Origin: JAGOEF01 sp964511665 | GTDB lineage: Bacteria; Bacteroidota; Bacteroidia; Bacteroidales; ML635J-15 | DNA length: 64,000 bases | NCBI GenBank assembly: GCA_964511665.1 | Contig: CAZEHA010000010.1 | Location: forward strand, 9,873 to 73,872 | Reading direction: 5' to 3' | Shown here: positions 1 through 7,666 of the stretch, piece after piece | Layout: the number at the start of each line of letters is the position of its first letter | Numbering within the stretch: position 1 is the stretch's first letter | Translations under genes and position numbers: made by a program | Notes under the pieces: model-generated | Seen by the model: the letters and a program-made list of their open reading frames with translations, nothing else | The model's database searches: none | What the model was told of the DNA's origin: nothing

Positions 1-737
1 AAATTACTGCCGGAGCCGTTCAGGATTGGGACAGGGGTGTAATTATTGGCCGACGTACCTTTGGGAAAGGTTTGGTGCAACGACCATTTATGCTACCCGA
101 CGGATCAATGATTAGACTAACCGTAGCCCGCTACTACACACCATCGGGGCGTACCATTCAAAAGCCCTATAGCGACGATTTCGAAGAGTATTCTATGGAT
201 ATTGTTAACCGCTACAGGCATGGCGAATTTGCGAACCAAGACAGCATCAGTTTCCCCGATTCTTTAAAACACGAAACTCTGATAAACCAGCGTACTGTTT
301 ATGGAGGCGGTGGAATCATGCCTGATATTTTTATTCCGATTGACACCGTTCTATATGGTGAATTTCATTATGCCATGCTACGTAAAGGGCTCATATTTCG
401 GTTTGTGAACAAATATATCGACGACAACCGCGAAAAGCTATTAAAAAACTATCGCGACATTGCAACATTCGAAAGCGATTTTAGCATTAACGACGAAGTG
501 CTCTCTCAATTGTATGAGTTTGGCCGTAACAACAATATCGATGTTGACACGTTTGCATTGCCTTCCGACGCTCAACAGCAACGCCTCAAGGTGCACATAA
601 AAGCTCTGATGGCAGGAGAACTTTGGAAAACCAATGAATTCTATCGCATATTCAACGAGATCAACCCTAACTATATCGAGGCCAAAGCAGTGTTGCTCGA
701 CAATAAAAAATATGAAAGCCTGCTTAAGAAAAAATAA
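1..737 (+). CDS. S41 family carboxyl-terminal processing protease (3' part)
   Basis: The reading frame enters from the left edge (first full codon at 3) and 244 residues are visible. The N-terminal part, with PDZ domain and catalytic serine, lies outside the window. The conserved S41 segment ITAGAVQDWDRG...TFGKGLVQ is present; the lysine codon at 66-68 is the expected general base of the Ser/Lys dyad. It is followed by the family motif YYTPSGRTIQ. S41 proteases cleave periplasmic substrates near the C terminus; a Bacteroidota member usually carries a signal peptide, which cannot be checked here. The roughly 150 residues after the catalytic core are the alpha-helical tail common in Bacteroidota homologues. 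pnuC starts 6 nt after the stop, so they may share a transcript. Confidence 0.9.
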   Translation, partial: ITAGAVQDWDRGVIIGRRTFGKGLVQRPFMLPDGSMIRLTVARYYTPSGRTIQKPYSDDFEEYSMDIVNRYRHGEFANQDSISFPDSLKHETLINQRTVYGGGGIMPDIFIPIDTVLYGEFHYAMLRKGLIFRFVNKYIDDNREKLLKNYRDIATFESDFSINDEVLSQLYEFGRNNNIDVDTFALPSDAQQQRLKVHIKALMAGELWKTNEFYRIFNEINPNYIEAKAVLLDNKKYESLLKKK

Positions 738-743
738 CCTGTA

Positions 744-1337
744 ATGGATGTATTGCTTCACTGGCTGCATGCACATTTTATTGAATTGGCGGGTGCCGTT
801 TTGGGCTTGATATCTATTTACCTGCAAATACTTCGCAAGGCTGCATATTGGCCGGTTGCCATAGCAATGGTGATAATGTATATCTATGTGTTTTACACAT
901 CGCGATTCTATGCCGACATGAGTTTTCAAGTGTATTACCTGATAATAAGTGTGTATGGATGGTGGTATTGGATTACGCACAAAAACACTTCAGATAATAA
1001 ACACAAAGGCAGCGATATACAACGACTTACACCCAAAGGCATGACCCTTGCATTGTTAGTGTGCATCATACTTTTTATCTCGATTGGTCTGATACTATAT
1101 AATTTCACCGACAGCGACGTTGTAATGGGCGATGCCTTTACTACTGCCGTAAGCTTTGTTGCCACCTGGTTACTGGCTCGAAAATATCTCGAAAACTGGC
1201 TTTTCTGGATAGCTGCCGATGTTGTTTCTACAGCCTTGTATGCTTACAAAGGATTGTACCCTACAGTAATATTGTTTTCGGTGCTTAGCGTACTTGCTGT
1301 GATAGGTTACATGAAATGGAAAAAAGAGTTGGCATGA
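744..1337 (+). CDS. pnuC: Nicotinamide riboside transporter PnuC
   Basis: This 197-residue inner-membrane protein has about seven hydrophobic segments and the PnuC signature YGWWYW at residues 71-76. PnuC proteins are facilitators of SWEET-like topology that pass nicotinamide riboside, or thiamine in the PnuT branch; uptake is driven by intracellular phosphorylation. The following gene overlaps the stop (ATGA) and encodes a NadR-type ribosylnicotinamide kinase, which supplies that metabolic trapping and favours nicotinamide riboside as substrate. No TPP riboswitch lies near this gene, which argues against the thiamine form. The length is typical of the family. Confidence 0.92.
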   Translation: MDVLLHWLHAHFIELAGAVLGLISIYLQILRKAAYWPVAIAMVIMYIYVFYTSRFYADMSFQVYYLIISVYGWWYWITHKNTSDNKHKGSDIQRLTPKGMTLALLVCIILFISIGLILYNFTDSDVVMGDAFTTAVSFVATWLLARKYLENWLFWIAADVVSTALYAYKGLYPTVILFSVLSVLAVIGYMKWKKELA

Positions 1338-1840
1338 AACGTATAGTTCTCACAGGGCCCGAATCAACAGGCAAATCGCAGCTTACAGGCGATTTGGCTA
1401 AACACTTTGGCGGCATTGGTCTTGCCGAAACAGCTCGTTCATATTTAGAGTTGCTTGGACCCGGATACTCAAAACAAGACATACTTACAATTGCAAAAAT
1501 GCAGGTTGACGAAGAAAAAGCAGCTGCATCAAAAGACATTGAATATTTATTCATCGACACCGACCTTATTGTTACAAAAATCTGGCTACAACATTGCTAC
1601 GGAGATGTTCCCGACTGGATTCACAATAGCATTTCGCAAACGCCTCGCCATCTGCATCTGCTTTGCTATCCCGATTTACCATGGGTGCCCGATAGATTAC
1701 GAGAAAACCCTGATATCAGAATGGAACTGTTTGATTTGTATCGCAGCGAAATTGAGTTCTATAAATTGCCTTATACCATTATAACAGGATTTGATAAGCT
1801 CAGGCTGCAACAGGCTATCGATGCTGTGAATGCTATTTAG
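1334..1840 (+). CDS. NadR-type ribosylnicotinamide kinase (AAA_28 domain)
   Basis: The 168-residue protein begins MKRIVLTGPESTGKS, with a Walker A P-loop at residues 8-15 as in the kinase half of NadR. A second conserved acidic motif, FIDTD, follows near residue 74. The adenylyltransferase and HTH halves of enteric NadR are absent. The predicted reaction is phosphorylation of nicotinamide riboside to NMN using ATP. I chose the ATG at 1334 because it gives the family N terminus and an ATGA overlap with pnuC; an upstream in-frame ATG at 1316 would add six residues. The pairing with pnuC forms an uptake-and-trap NAD salvage unit. The 3' end overlaps the convergent kinase gene by 4 nt. Confidence 0.88.
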   Translation: MKRIVLTGPESTGKSQLTGDLAKHFGGIGLAETARSYLELLGPGYSKQDILTIAKMQVDEEKAAASKDIEYLFIDTDLIVTKIWLQHCYGDVPDWIHNSISQTPRHLHLLCYPDLPWVPDRLRENPDIRMELFDLYRSEIEFYKLPYTIITGFDKLRLQQAIDAVNAI

Positions 1841-2700
1841 AAACTGCTCATTGCATCATTTTTTAAATGATACTCAACAATTGATTGCAGTGGATCTTGT
1901 ATGAACTTTCCTACAGCTATGTTTTTAACACCGGCTACTTCTCTGATTTCGTCTTGAAATATCCATGCTACTGACCCCGAAAAACCTACAGGTAATTCTT
2001 TGTATTCGGGAATCATCTTTAGGATGTTTTCGAAAAATGCATCAAACGAATCGAGTAATATGGATTTAATTACCGGATGAGTGCGATTCTCGTGCATAAA
2101 AGGCACAAAAGATGCCAGGTAAACGCCGGGTGTTTCGCTGCGGTATATCGAATTCATCACCTCGGTATAATCCATACCTAGTTCTTTGCGTATAGTCCTC
2201 ATAAACTCGTGATCGAATCCGCTCCTATAGTAAGCATCTAAAAAACGTTTTCCGAGATAGGCACCGCTGCCCTCATCTCCCAACAAATAGCCCAACGACA
2301 ACACCTTTCGATAAATGTTTTCGCCATTGTAGGCGCATGCATTGGCTCCTGTACCCAGTATTGCAGCCATACCCCTTTGGTTCTGGCAAAGTGCCCGTGC
2401 TGCTCCCAAAATATCGGTAAATACATCAACAATGGCTACCGAAAAACTATTTTCGAGAGCATCAACCATCATTCTCCTTCGGTCGGGGTTGCCACATCCT
2501 GCCCCATAGAATAAAACATGCTGAATCTCAAGCGGATCGACATGGTCGGGCATCACCTCAAAAACAGCCTCATGCACATCGGTTTCGCTAATGTAATATG
2601 GATTCAAACCACGTGTACGGGTATGTACCAATACATCTCCATCGGACTTTACCAACATCCATTCTGTTTTTGTGGAGCCACTGTCAGCAAATAAATACAT
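1837..2700 (-). CDS. BadF/BadG-type N-acetylglucosamine (amino-sugar) kinase
   Basis: The 287-residue cytoplasmic protein starts MYLFADSGSTKTEW, the phosphate-1 motif (DxGSTKT) of the ASKHA fold used by GlcNAc kinases and MurK-like MurNAc/GlcNAc kinases. A second nucleotide-binding stretch reads ILGTGANACAY, and GDEGSGAYLG is the classic adenosine/sugar motif of the family. It probably phosphorylates an amino sugar from cell-wall recycling or chitin-like polymers; the exact sugar cannot be told. I chose the ATG at 2700; an in-frame ATG at 2718 and one at 2745 would add poorly conserved residues. It is divergent from a MurU-like nucleotidyltransferase, which fits an amino-sugar salvage theme. 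Confidence 0.85.
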   Translation of the reverse strand: MYLFADSGSTKTEWMLVKSDGDVLVHTRTRGLNPYYISETDVHEAVFEVMPDHVDPLEIQHVLFYGAGCGNPDRRRMMVDALENSFSVAIVDVFTDILGAARALCQNQRGMAAILGTGANACAYNGENIYRKVLSLGYLLGDEGSGAYLGKRFLDAYYRSGFDHEFMRTIRKELGMDYTEVMNSIYRSETPGVYLASFVPFMHENRTHPVIKSILLDSFDAFFENILKMIPEYKELPVGFSGSVAWIFQDEIREVAGVKNIAVGKFIQDPLQSIVEYHLKNDAMSSF

Positions 2701-2811
2701 AGAAGTAGTTTTACGCATTAAAATTAATATTATTTCGAGTGCCACCGTATTGCATAACGAAAAATCAGCATAATAAATTATTTATTCGGTGAATAATGAT
2801 AAAAAAGACTG

Positions 2812-2819
2812 TATTTTTG
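2812..2819 (+). promoter_or_regulatory. Putative Bacteroidota -7 box (TATTTTTG)
   Basis: The sequence TATTTTTG matches the Bacteroidota consensus TAnnTTTG. It lies about 100 nt upstream of the nucleotidyltransferase start at 2919, in the AT-rich divergent intergenic region. No TTTG is at the ideal -33 spacing, so this is only a motif match. Confidence 0.3.
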
Positions 2820-2918
2820 GAAAAACAAGCGCAGTGAAATCGAGCATAATAGGGCATCTCCATTGGGGTGAAAATGCAAAAATGCTAGATTAAAAGCGAC
2901 TATTAAAAATAACTACAG

Positions 2919-3641
2919 ATGAAAGCAATGATTTTTGCGGCAGGACTGGGAACACGCTTACAACCCTACACCAATACCATGCCCAAAGCCATGGTTCCTG
3001 TGAAAGGGGTTCCGATGCTTGGCCGACTGATTCAGAAATTGAAGTCAGCCGGATTCAATCAAATTGTAATTAATGTTCATCATTTTGCCGATCAGATTAC
3101 CGGATATTTGCGCGACAACAACAATTTCGGACTTCAAATGGCCATTTCCGACGAATCGCATGAATTACTCGACACCGGTGGAGGTCTGATACATGCAAAA
3201 GCTTTTCTCGATGGTGATGAACCATTTTTGTTACACAACGTTGATATTTACTCAGAAATCGATTTGAACGCCATGATGCATTTCCACCGCAATCACAATG
3301 CGCTTGTAAGCCTGGCCGTATGTCATCGCGAAAGCAGTAACTATTTGCTTTTCAATAACAACAACCAATTGAGTGGCTGGAAAAGCCTGAAAACAAAGCA
3401 AGAGATTATTGCCCGCAAGCATAAAAGCTACAACGAGATGGCTTTCAGCGGTATTCATGTAATTGATCCGAAAATATTCAGGTTAATCGACCGCACCGGT
3501 AAATTCGGCATTATACCCGAATACCTCAGACTTGCGGCTGAACATAAGCTGATGGCCTACATACACGATGGTGAAAAAATAAAAGACCTCGGGAAACCCG
3601 AGGCCATTATCGAAATTGAAAAAAGCATTACAGAAGCGTAA
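2919..3641 (+). CDS. Sugar-phosphate nucleotidyltransferase (MurU/GMPP-like)
   Basis: The 240-residue protein opens with the nucleotidyltransferase signature AAGLGTRLQPYTNTMPKAMVP (residues 7-27), containing the GxGxR nucleotide loop and the catalytic PK lysine. DTGGGL at about residue 87 and HNVDI near residue 107 are further sugar-nucleotide transferase motifs. Short single-domain enzymes of this kind transfer UMP, GMP or dTMP to a sugar 1-phosphate; MurU, which makes UDP-MurNAc during peptidoglycan recycling, is one well-known example. No AmgK-type kinase is adjacent, but an amino-sugar kinase is divergently transcribed. The substrate is not certain. It ends 5 nt from the convergent DUF4476 gene. 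Confidence 0.82.
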   Translation: MKAMIFAAGLGTRLQPYTNTMPKAMVPVKGVPMLGRLIQKLKSAGFNQIVINVHHFADQITGYLRDNNNFGLQMAISDESHELLDTGGGLIHAKAFLDGDEPFLLHNVDIYSEIDLNAMMHFHRNHNALVSLAVCHRESSNYLLFNNNNQLSGWKSLKTKQEIIARKHKSYNEMAFSGIHVIDPKIFRLIDRTGKFGIIPEYLRLAAEHKLMAYIHDGEKIKDLGKPEAIIEIEKSITEA

Positions 3642-3646
3642 TACTT

Positions 3647-4687
3647 CTATTTGCTCTCGATATATTCATTCAAATCATCAATCGACGACTCAAAATCGAA
3701 CACATCGTTTACCTTGTAATAGTTGTTTTTATCGTAAGCAAAGTCGTAGGCAAATTTTGCAAAATCCAATTTTGTCGATTCAAAATCGAACAGTTTCATA
3801 ATTTTAGCAATCTGTGCCGAGCTCATTACATTCGATTTAATAACCTGTTTAGCCAAAGTAAGCTTGCTGTCTTCGAAGCTTTTTGATTTAATACTACTGC
3901 AAATTTCGGCAAATTCGCTGTCGCTAATTGGCTGTGGTGCCTGATGGCTTACTGTTTGCGGCGGCTGCTGTTGCCCGCCCGGTCGTCGATCGTAGTTATC
4001 AACCTGATTGTCGGTTACAATTACGGTTTCGTTGTAAGTGGTTGACGTTGTGGTAGTGGTTGTTACAGTGGTTGATACAGCAGCCGGATTACCCGTATCG
4101 TCAATATTTACGTCCATCGAAAACTGAACTGATTCTCCGCTACCATCGTTCACAGTTACATTCATTCCTGTTTCTCCCACGCTCATATTAAACCCCACTG
4201 TTTCAGTATTACCAGAGGTTCCCGATGTCTGTGTGTTTACCTCGGTAGTAGTAACCTGTGTTACAACCTGTGTTTGTGCTGGTTTGGCAGTTTCAACGGG
4301 TGTTTCGTAAGTTATTTCTTTAACATTTTCGGTAGCCGGAGCCGGCTTCGATTGTGGAACAAAAGCAGTTTCGCTTACAAATCGCAACACATATGCTCCC
4401 TTTTTATTTTTTGCAATGGCAAAAGTGAGTTCCTTGTTCGGGTCGAGAAACGACACCGTTTGATTGAGTTCGGGGATTCCTTTATTGTTAAATGCAATTT
4501 TAACCCTGTAACTGTCAGAATTCAAATCGGCCGATTTCACATTCACTGCAGGACTTTCGTTTTGTTGTTCGCCATTGAGAAACATAATAAATTTCTCGCC
4601 ATCGTCGCTAAACACAATCAGTCGGTTCTGAGCAAATAAAGTACTTATACACAGCAGTGTAATCAATAAAAGTGTAATTCTTCTCAT
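3647..4687 (-). CDS. Secreted DUF4476 domain protein
   Basis: The 346-residue protein has a signal peptide (MRRITLLLITLLCISTLFAQ) followed by a beta-rich region. The middle (about residues 120-245) is Thr/Val/Gln-rich and low in complexity, including a long run of threonines near residue 210. The C-terminal 90 residues match the DUF4476 pattern of helical repeats (SEFAEICSSIKSKSFEDSK ... DFAKFAYDFAYDK), where regularly spaced aromatic residues and SFDF/YDF-like motifs recur. DUF4476 proteins are Bacteroidota-specific envelope proteins of unknown function. It is probably periplasmic or outer-membrane associated. A second secreted protein gene lies 64 nt upstream on the same strand. Confidence 0.75.
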   Translation of the reverse strand: MRRITLLLITLLCISTLFAQNRLIVFSDDGEKFIMFLNGEQQNESPAVNVKSADLNSDSYRVKIAFNNKGIPELNQTVSFLDPNKELTFAIAKNKKGAYVLRFVSETAFVPQSKPAPATENVKEITYETPVETAKPAQTQVVTQVTTTEVNTQTSGTSGNTETVGFNMSVGETGMNVTVNDGSGESVQFSMDVNIDDTGNPAAVSTTVTTTTTTSTTYNETVIVTDNQVDNYDRRPGGQQQPPQTVSHQAPQPISDSEFAEICSSIKSKSFEDSKLTLAKQVIKSNVMSSAQIAKIMKLFDFESTKLDFAKFAYDFAYDKNNYYKVNDVFDFESSIDDLNEYIESK

Positions 4688-4751
4688 AGTTTTTATTATT
4701 TAGGTTTATAATTTTAAAATCGACTTTCTGATAACTAATATCGTGCCAATT

Positions 4752-5690
4752 CTAGTTTTTAGAAAAAACTGTTTTAAGCCTCACCGTGTAAGAAAATTGC
4801 AACACCGGTTCAAGCACTTCGGGGTTAATCACCTTATCGAAGGTATTGTCGGGCAATTTGTTGTAATACAAATTGATTTTTGCATTTTCGTTAACCAAGC
4901 CTGCAGTTGCCGACAGTGCTTTCGAATTATCGGGAGTATACGAAACAAAGCCTTCGTAACGCTGCAGCGGATAATAGCAATAATGTGTTTCTTCGTAGGT
5001 GCGATACATGATAGGATTTTTTATGCCCATAGCAGAATAATCTGTCGTTTTATCGTTCAAAATATCGATGCAATGCTTTCGCATTGTGTCGAGTATTACA
5101 TGCTTGTCGTTAACAATATAATCCACCTTAATAATGTCGTAAATTTCGGCGTTGGCGGCAGCCTTAATTATTTTATCGGCCTGCTGGCGTTGGGTGTATT
5201 TTATGTGCAGATTCTTTTTTAACTCAAATCCTTTTGGAACTTTTACGTATTTTTTACTGAACAACGACTTTTCTTCTTCGTAACTAAAAATGGGAGCTTG
5301 CGAGATAAAATCGACATATAAATCATTGGTGCTGATTCCATCGGGAGCAATGGCTTCTAAAAAATCGGCAATACGCTGATCGAGAAGCTGGTGGCACACA
5401 TCCAAACTCTCCCCTACCTGACTGGTTCCCAGTATTATGACATAAGAATCGGGTTCCACATTCATCAATACAGTTGCTTGTAGATAACACACGGTATCGT
5501 TTGCACGTGGCATAGCAGGTGCACTGGGCGCAAAGTAATCGTACGACTGGTTACGTTGGGTCTCATAATCGTAAGCAGCATAGTCCTTTTTCGACGATTT
5601 GCTTTGATTGAACATGTAATTGCCGGCTCCCTGCGAAAACGACAACGAAGCCCCGAAAACCATTACAAATAATAATGACAGTGTTTTCAT
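4752..5690 (-). CDS. Secreted SIMPL/DUF541-like protein
   Basis: The 312-residue protein carries a signal peptide (residues 1-19, ending SFSQ) and then a Tyr/Asp/Ser-rich segment. From about residue 75 to the C terminus the pattern resembles SIMPL (DUF541) proteins: an initial strand with PDSYVIILGTSQVGES, a helix with periodic Asp/Leu, and then GISTNDLYVDFIS followed by a Tyr-rich strand. SIMPL proteins are periplasmic or outer-membrane associated and have no agreed biochemical role. The assignment rests on this pattern only and is moderate. No catalytic residues are visible. It may be co-transcribed with the DUF4476 gene downstream. Confidence 0.55.
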   Translation of the reverse strand: MKTLSLLFVMVFGASLSFSQGAGNYMFNQSKSSKKDYAAYDYETQRNQSYDYFAPSAPAMPRANDTVCYLQATVLMNVEPDSYVIILGTSQVGESLDVCHQLLDQRIADFLEAIAPDGISTNDLYVDFISQAPIFSYEEEKSLFSKKYVKVPKGFELKKNLHIKYTQRQQADKIIKAAANAEIYDIIKVDYIVNDKHVILDTMRKHCIDILNDKTTDYSAMGIKNPIMYRTYEETHYCYYPLQRYEGFVSYTPDNSKALSATAGLVNENAKINLYYNKLPDNTFDKVINPEVLEPVLQFSYTVRLKTVFSKN

Positions 5691-5790
5691 AGTTAATAAT
5701 AATTAGTTAGCACACAAATATAAATAATTCTATTCAAAGTTGTTCTAAAATTGCTTTTAATTTCCAAGTGCACAAGCAATTAGCCTAGCG

Positions 5791-5994
5791 TTATTTCTCG
5801 TTGAATTCATTCACAATTTGATTCAATTCCTCTTCGGTTCTTTTCAGCTTTGCCTTGCACTCATTAATAAGATATCCGGCCCGACGCACCTTCTCTGAGA
5901 GATTGTCCACGTCGATTTCTTCGTTTTCTATTTGGGTTAAAATAAGCTCCAGTTCTTCAAGTGCCTGGGTATAGGTAATTTTCTCTTTACTCAT
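5791..5994 (-). CDS. xseB: Exodeoxyribonuclease VII small subunit
   Basis: The 67-residue acidic helical protein matches XseB in length and pattern (YTQALEELELILTQIENEEIDVD ... then a second helix ending in EELNQIVNEF). XseB subunits assemble in several copies on XseA to form the ssDNA exonuclease VII, which degrades single-stranded DNA to acid-soluble oligonucleotides in the cytoplasm. The large subunit xseA is not in this window; the usual xseA-xseB pairing is replaced by a SUI1-family gene 6 nt upstream. The start ATG is at 5994. Confidence 0.9.
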   Translation of the reverse strand: MSKEKITYTQALEELELILTQIENEEIDVDNLSEKVRRAGYLINECKAKLKRTEEELNQIVNEFNEK

Positions 5995-6000
5995 TGTATC

Positions 6001-6342
6001 TTATCCTTTACGTTTTGTTTTGTAGCTCATCTTTGTTAAAAAAGCCTGTACCTTATCGCGCATATCGCCCTGAATGCAAATCTCTCCGTCTTTGGCCGAA
6101 CCTCCTGTAGCGCAATGTTGCTTCAACAACCGGCAAAGCTCGTTGAGAGAATCGTCGGGTCCCACATAACCTGTAATAAGGGTTACCTGTTTTCCTTTAC
6201 GCTGTTTGCGATCGAGTTCAATATATAATAATTGCTTTTCAACCGGCAGTACTTCTTGTTCAATGTTTTCGCCGGTGTAATATTCAAAATCATCTTTTGT
6301 TGAATAAACAACACCTTGCCGCAATTTGCGATTGCCACTCAT
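6001..6342 (-). CDS. SUI1/eIF1-family translation factor (YciH-like)
   Basis: The 113-residue protein has a variable 40-residue N terminus and a C-terminal SUI1 domain: RKGKQVTLITGYVG, then LCRLLKQHCATGGSAKDGEICIQGDMRD, then a final helix. The TGGSAKDG stretch is the hallmark loop of SUI1/eIF1 and bacterial YciH. YciH-type proteins bind the 30S subunit and are thought to influence initiation fidelity; the bacterial role is not settled. It sits between ispD upstream and xseB 6 nt downstream, and all three face the same way. Confidence 0.88.
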   Translation of the reverse strand: MSGNRKLRQGVVYSTKDDFEYYTGENIEQEVLPVEKQLLYIELDRKQRKGKQVTLITGYVGPDDSLNELCRLLKQHCATGGSAKDGEICIQGDMRDKVQAFLTKMSYKTKRKG

Positions 6343-6457
6343 GCTTTTTTTTGCTAAGATATAATTATTTGGGATATTTCTTCAAGTTACTATAGTCATT
6401 TTATAATCATACGAGACCATTTTATTAACGACGTTGCAAAAAGAGCATTTCATTTTG

Positions 6458-7168
6458 CTATTGACCATGGCCATTTTCAATCACACTTTTAAAGCGAAAC
6501 ACATCCGCAGGAAAGGTTATTTTAAAGTTATCGTAACTACCTTTTGTTAATTCTAAATCGGGGTGAAATGCATACCTTAGGTAAATACTGGTATCATCGG
6601 TAGGTTCAAAACTGCATTCATTCATAAACTCGCTGTAAGCAAACAATATTTTTTGTAAATGAAAACCCTGAGGAGTTTGCACCAGTTTAATCTCGTTTCG
6701 GTTAATGTGCTGAGGAGGAAAACCATCGGTCAAACGCAACAAGGTATCGGTTACCGGAGCAACCGGGCATGCCGCTTCATGATGGGATAAAGCTGCAATT
6801 ATTTCAGTAATAATTTCGCAATTTGTGTTTGCTCTTACTGCATCATGGATAAGAACATTGGCGTCTCGGTCAATGGCGTTAGCCAGCATCAAGCCATTGT
6901 AAACAGAGTGATAGCGCTGCTCGCCACCCAAAGCAATTTGCAATGATTTTCCACTGAAATGCGACAGCATGGTTTCTACGCGTTTCACATGATGGCTATG
7001 TACCACAACCACAATATGCGAAATAAGCGGATGATTAAAAAAAAGTTCAATACAATAATTCAATATGCTTTTGCCATTAATTTCGATATATTGTTTTGGC
7101 AAATCGTTAGCCATTCGACTACCCGAACCGCCTGCTACTATTATGGCTATATTGTTGACTGATTTCAT
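6458..7168 (-). CDS. ispD: 2-C-methyl-D-erythritol 4-phosphate cytidylyltransferase
   Basis: The 236-residue enzyme shows the IspD N-terminal signature AIIVAGGSGSRM...LPKQY, with the CTP-binding glycine loop and catalytic Arg/Lys pair. It also has the internal motif VLIHDAVRAN, the VAPVTDTL stretch and TPQGFH, all diagnostic of the family. It converts MEP and CTP to CDP-methylerythritol in the non-mevalonate isoprenoid pathway, in the cytoplasm. I chose the ATG at 7168 because it places the family start MKSVNNIAIIVAGG correctly; the longer frame from 7213 adds 15 atypical residues. The gene is 60 nt downstream of gcvH in the same orientation. Confidence 0.93.
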   Translation of the reverse strand: MKSVNNIAIIVAGGSGSRMANDLPKQYIEINGKSILNYCIELFFNHPLISHIVVVVHSHHVKRVETMLSHFSGKSLQIALGGEQRYHSVYNGLMLANAIDRDANVLIHDAVRANTNCEIITEIIAALSHHEAACPVAPVTDTLLRLTDGFPPQHINRNEIKLVQTPQGFHLQKILFAYSEFMNECSFEPTDDTSIYLRYAFHPDLELTKGSYDNFKITFPADVFRFKSVIENGHGQ

Positions 7169-7228
7169 TGGTAAAAAAAATCCATTAACCGGCAGGCCAA
7201 TGGATTGTTTCACGTTTCTTGTTGCACG

Positions 7229-7609
7229 TTAGCCCTTAATCAGTTCTTCGTAAGCCTCCGGTGTAAGCATTTCATCCAATTCGGCCAAATTGGTCATTCT
7301 GATTTTAATCAGCCAACCATCGCCAAAACTATCGGAGTTTACCAATGTAGAATCATCGCTAACCATGCTGTTAGCTTCGAGTACTTCGCCACTAACCGGC
7401 ATGTAAGAATCGGAAGCTGTCTTCACTGCTTCGATAGAGCCAAACACTTCTCCTTTGGCCAACTCTTCGCCTTCGGTTTCGATTTCAACAAATGCAATTT
7501 CGCCCAATTGCTCAGCAGCAAAAGCAGTAATGCCAACATAGGCTTCTTCACCATCTACGCGAATCCACTCGTGGGTTTTCGTGTACAATAAATCTTTTGG
7601 GATATTCAT
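7229..7609 (-). CDS. gcvH: Glycine cleavage system H protein
   Basis: The 126-residue protein matches GcvH in full. It begins with the typical YTKTHEWI strand and has the lipoylation site GSIEAVKTASD, with Lys63 as the lipoyl acceptor, followed by MPVSGEVLEAN. H protein carries the aminomethyl group between P, T and L proteins during glycine decarboxylation. No other gcv genes are in the window. The gene lies 57 nt downstream of sprA, and the ruvA-sprA-gcvH order is a conserved arrangement in Bacteroidota, so physical linkage here need not imply a functional link to secretion. Confidence 0.96.
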   Translation of the reverse strand: MNIPKDLLYTKTHEWIRVDGEEAYVGITAFAAEQLGEIAFVEIETEGEELAKGEVFGSIEAVKTASDSYMPVSGEVLEANSMVSDDSTLVNSDSFGDGWLIKIRMTNLAELDEMLTPEAYEELIKG

Positions 7610-7666
7610 AGGTTTTGTACTGTTTAATTAAAAAACATATTTTCTTCAAAGTAACAAAATAAAATA

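Noticed and set aside
744..1337. PnuC-like protein as a thiamine transporter (PnuT) linked with the TPP riboswitch
   Set aside because: It is 27 kb from the riboswitch, has no such element itself and overlaps a nicotinamide riboside kinase gene.
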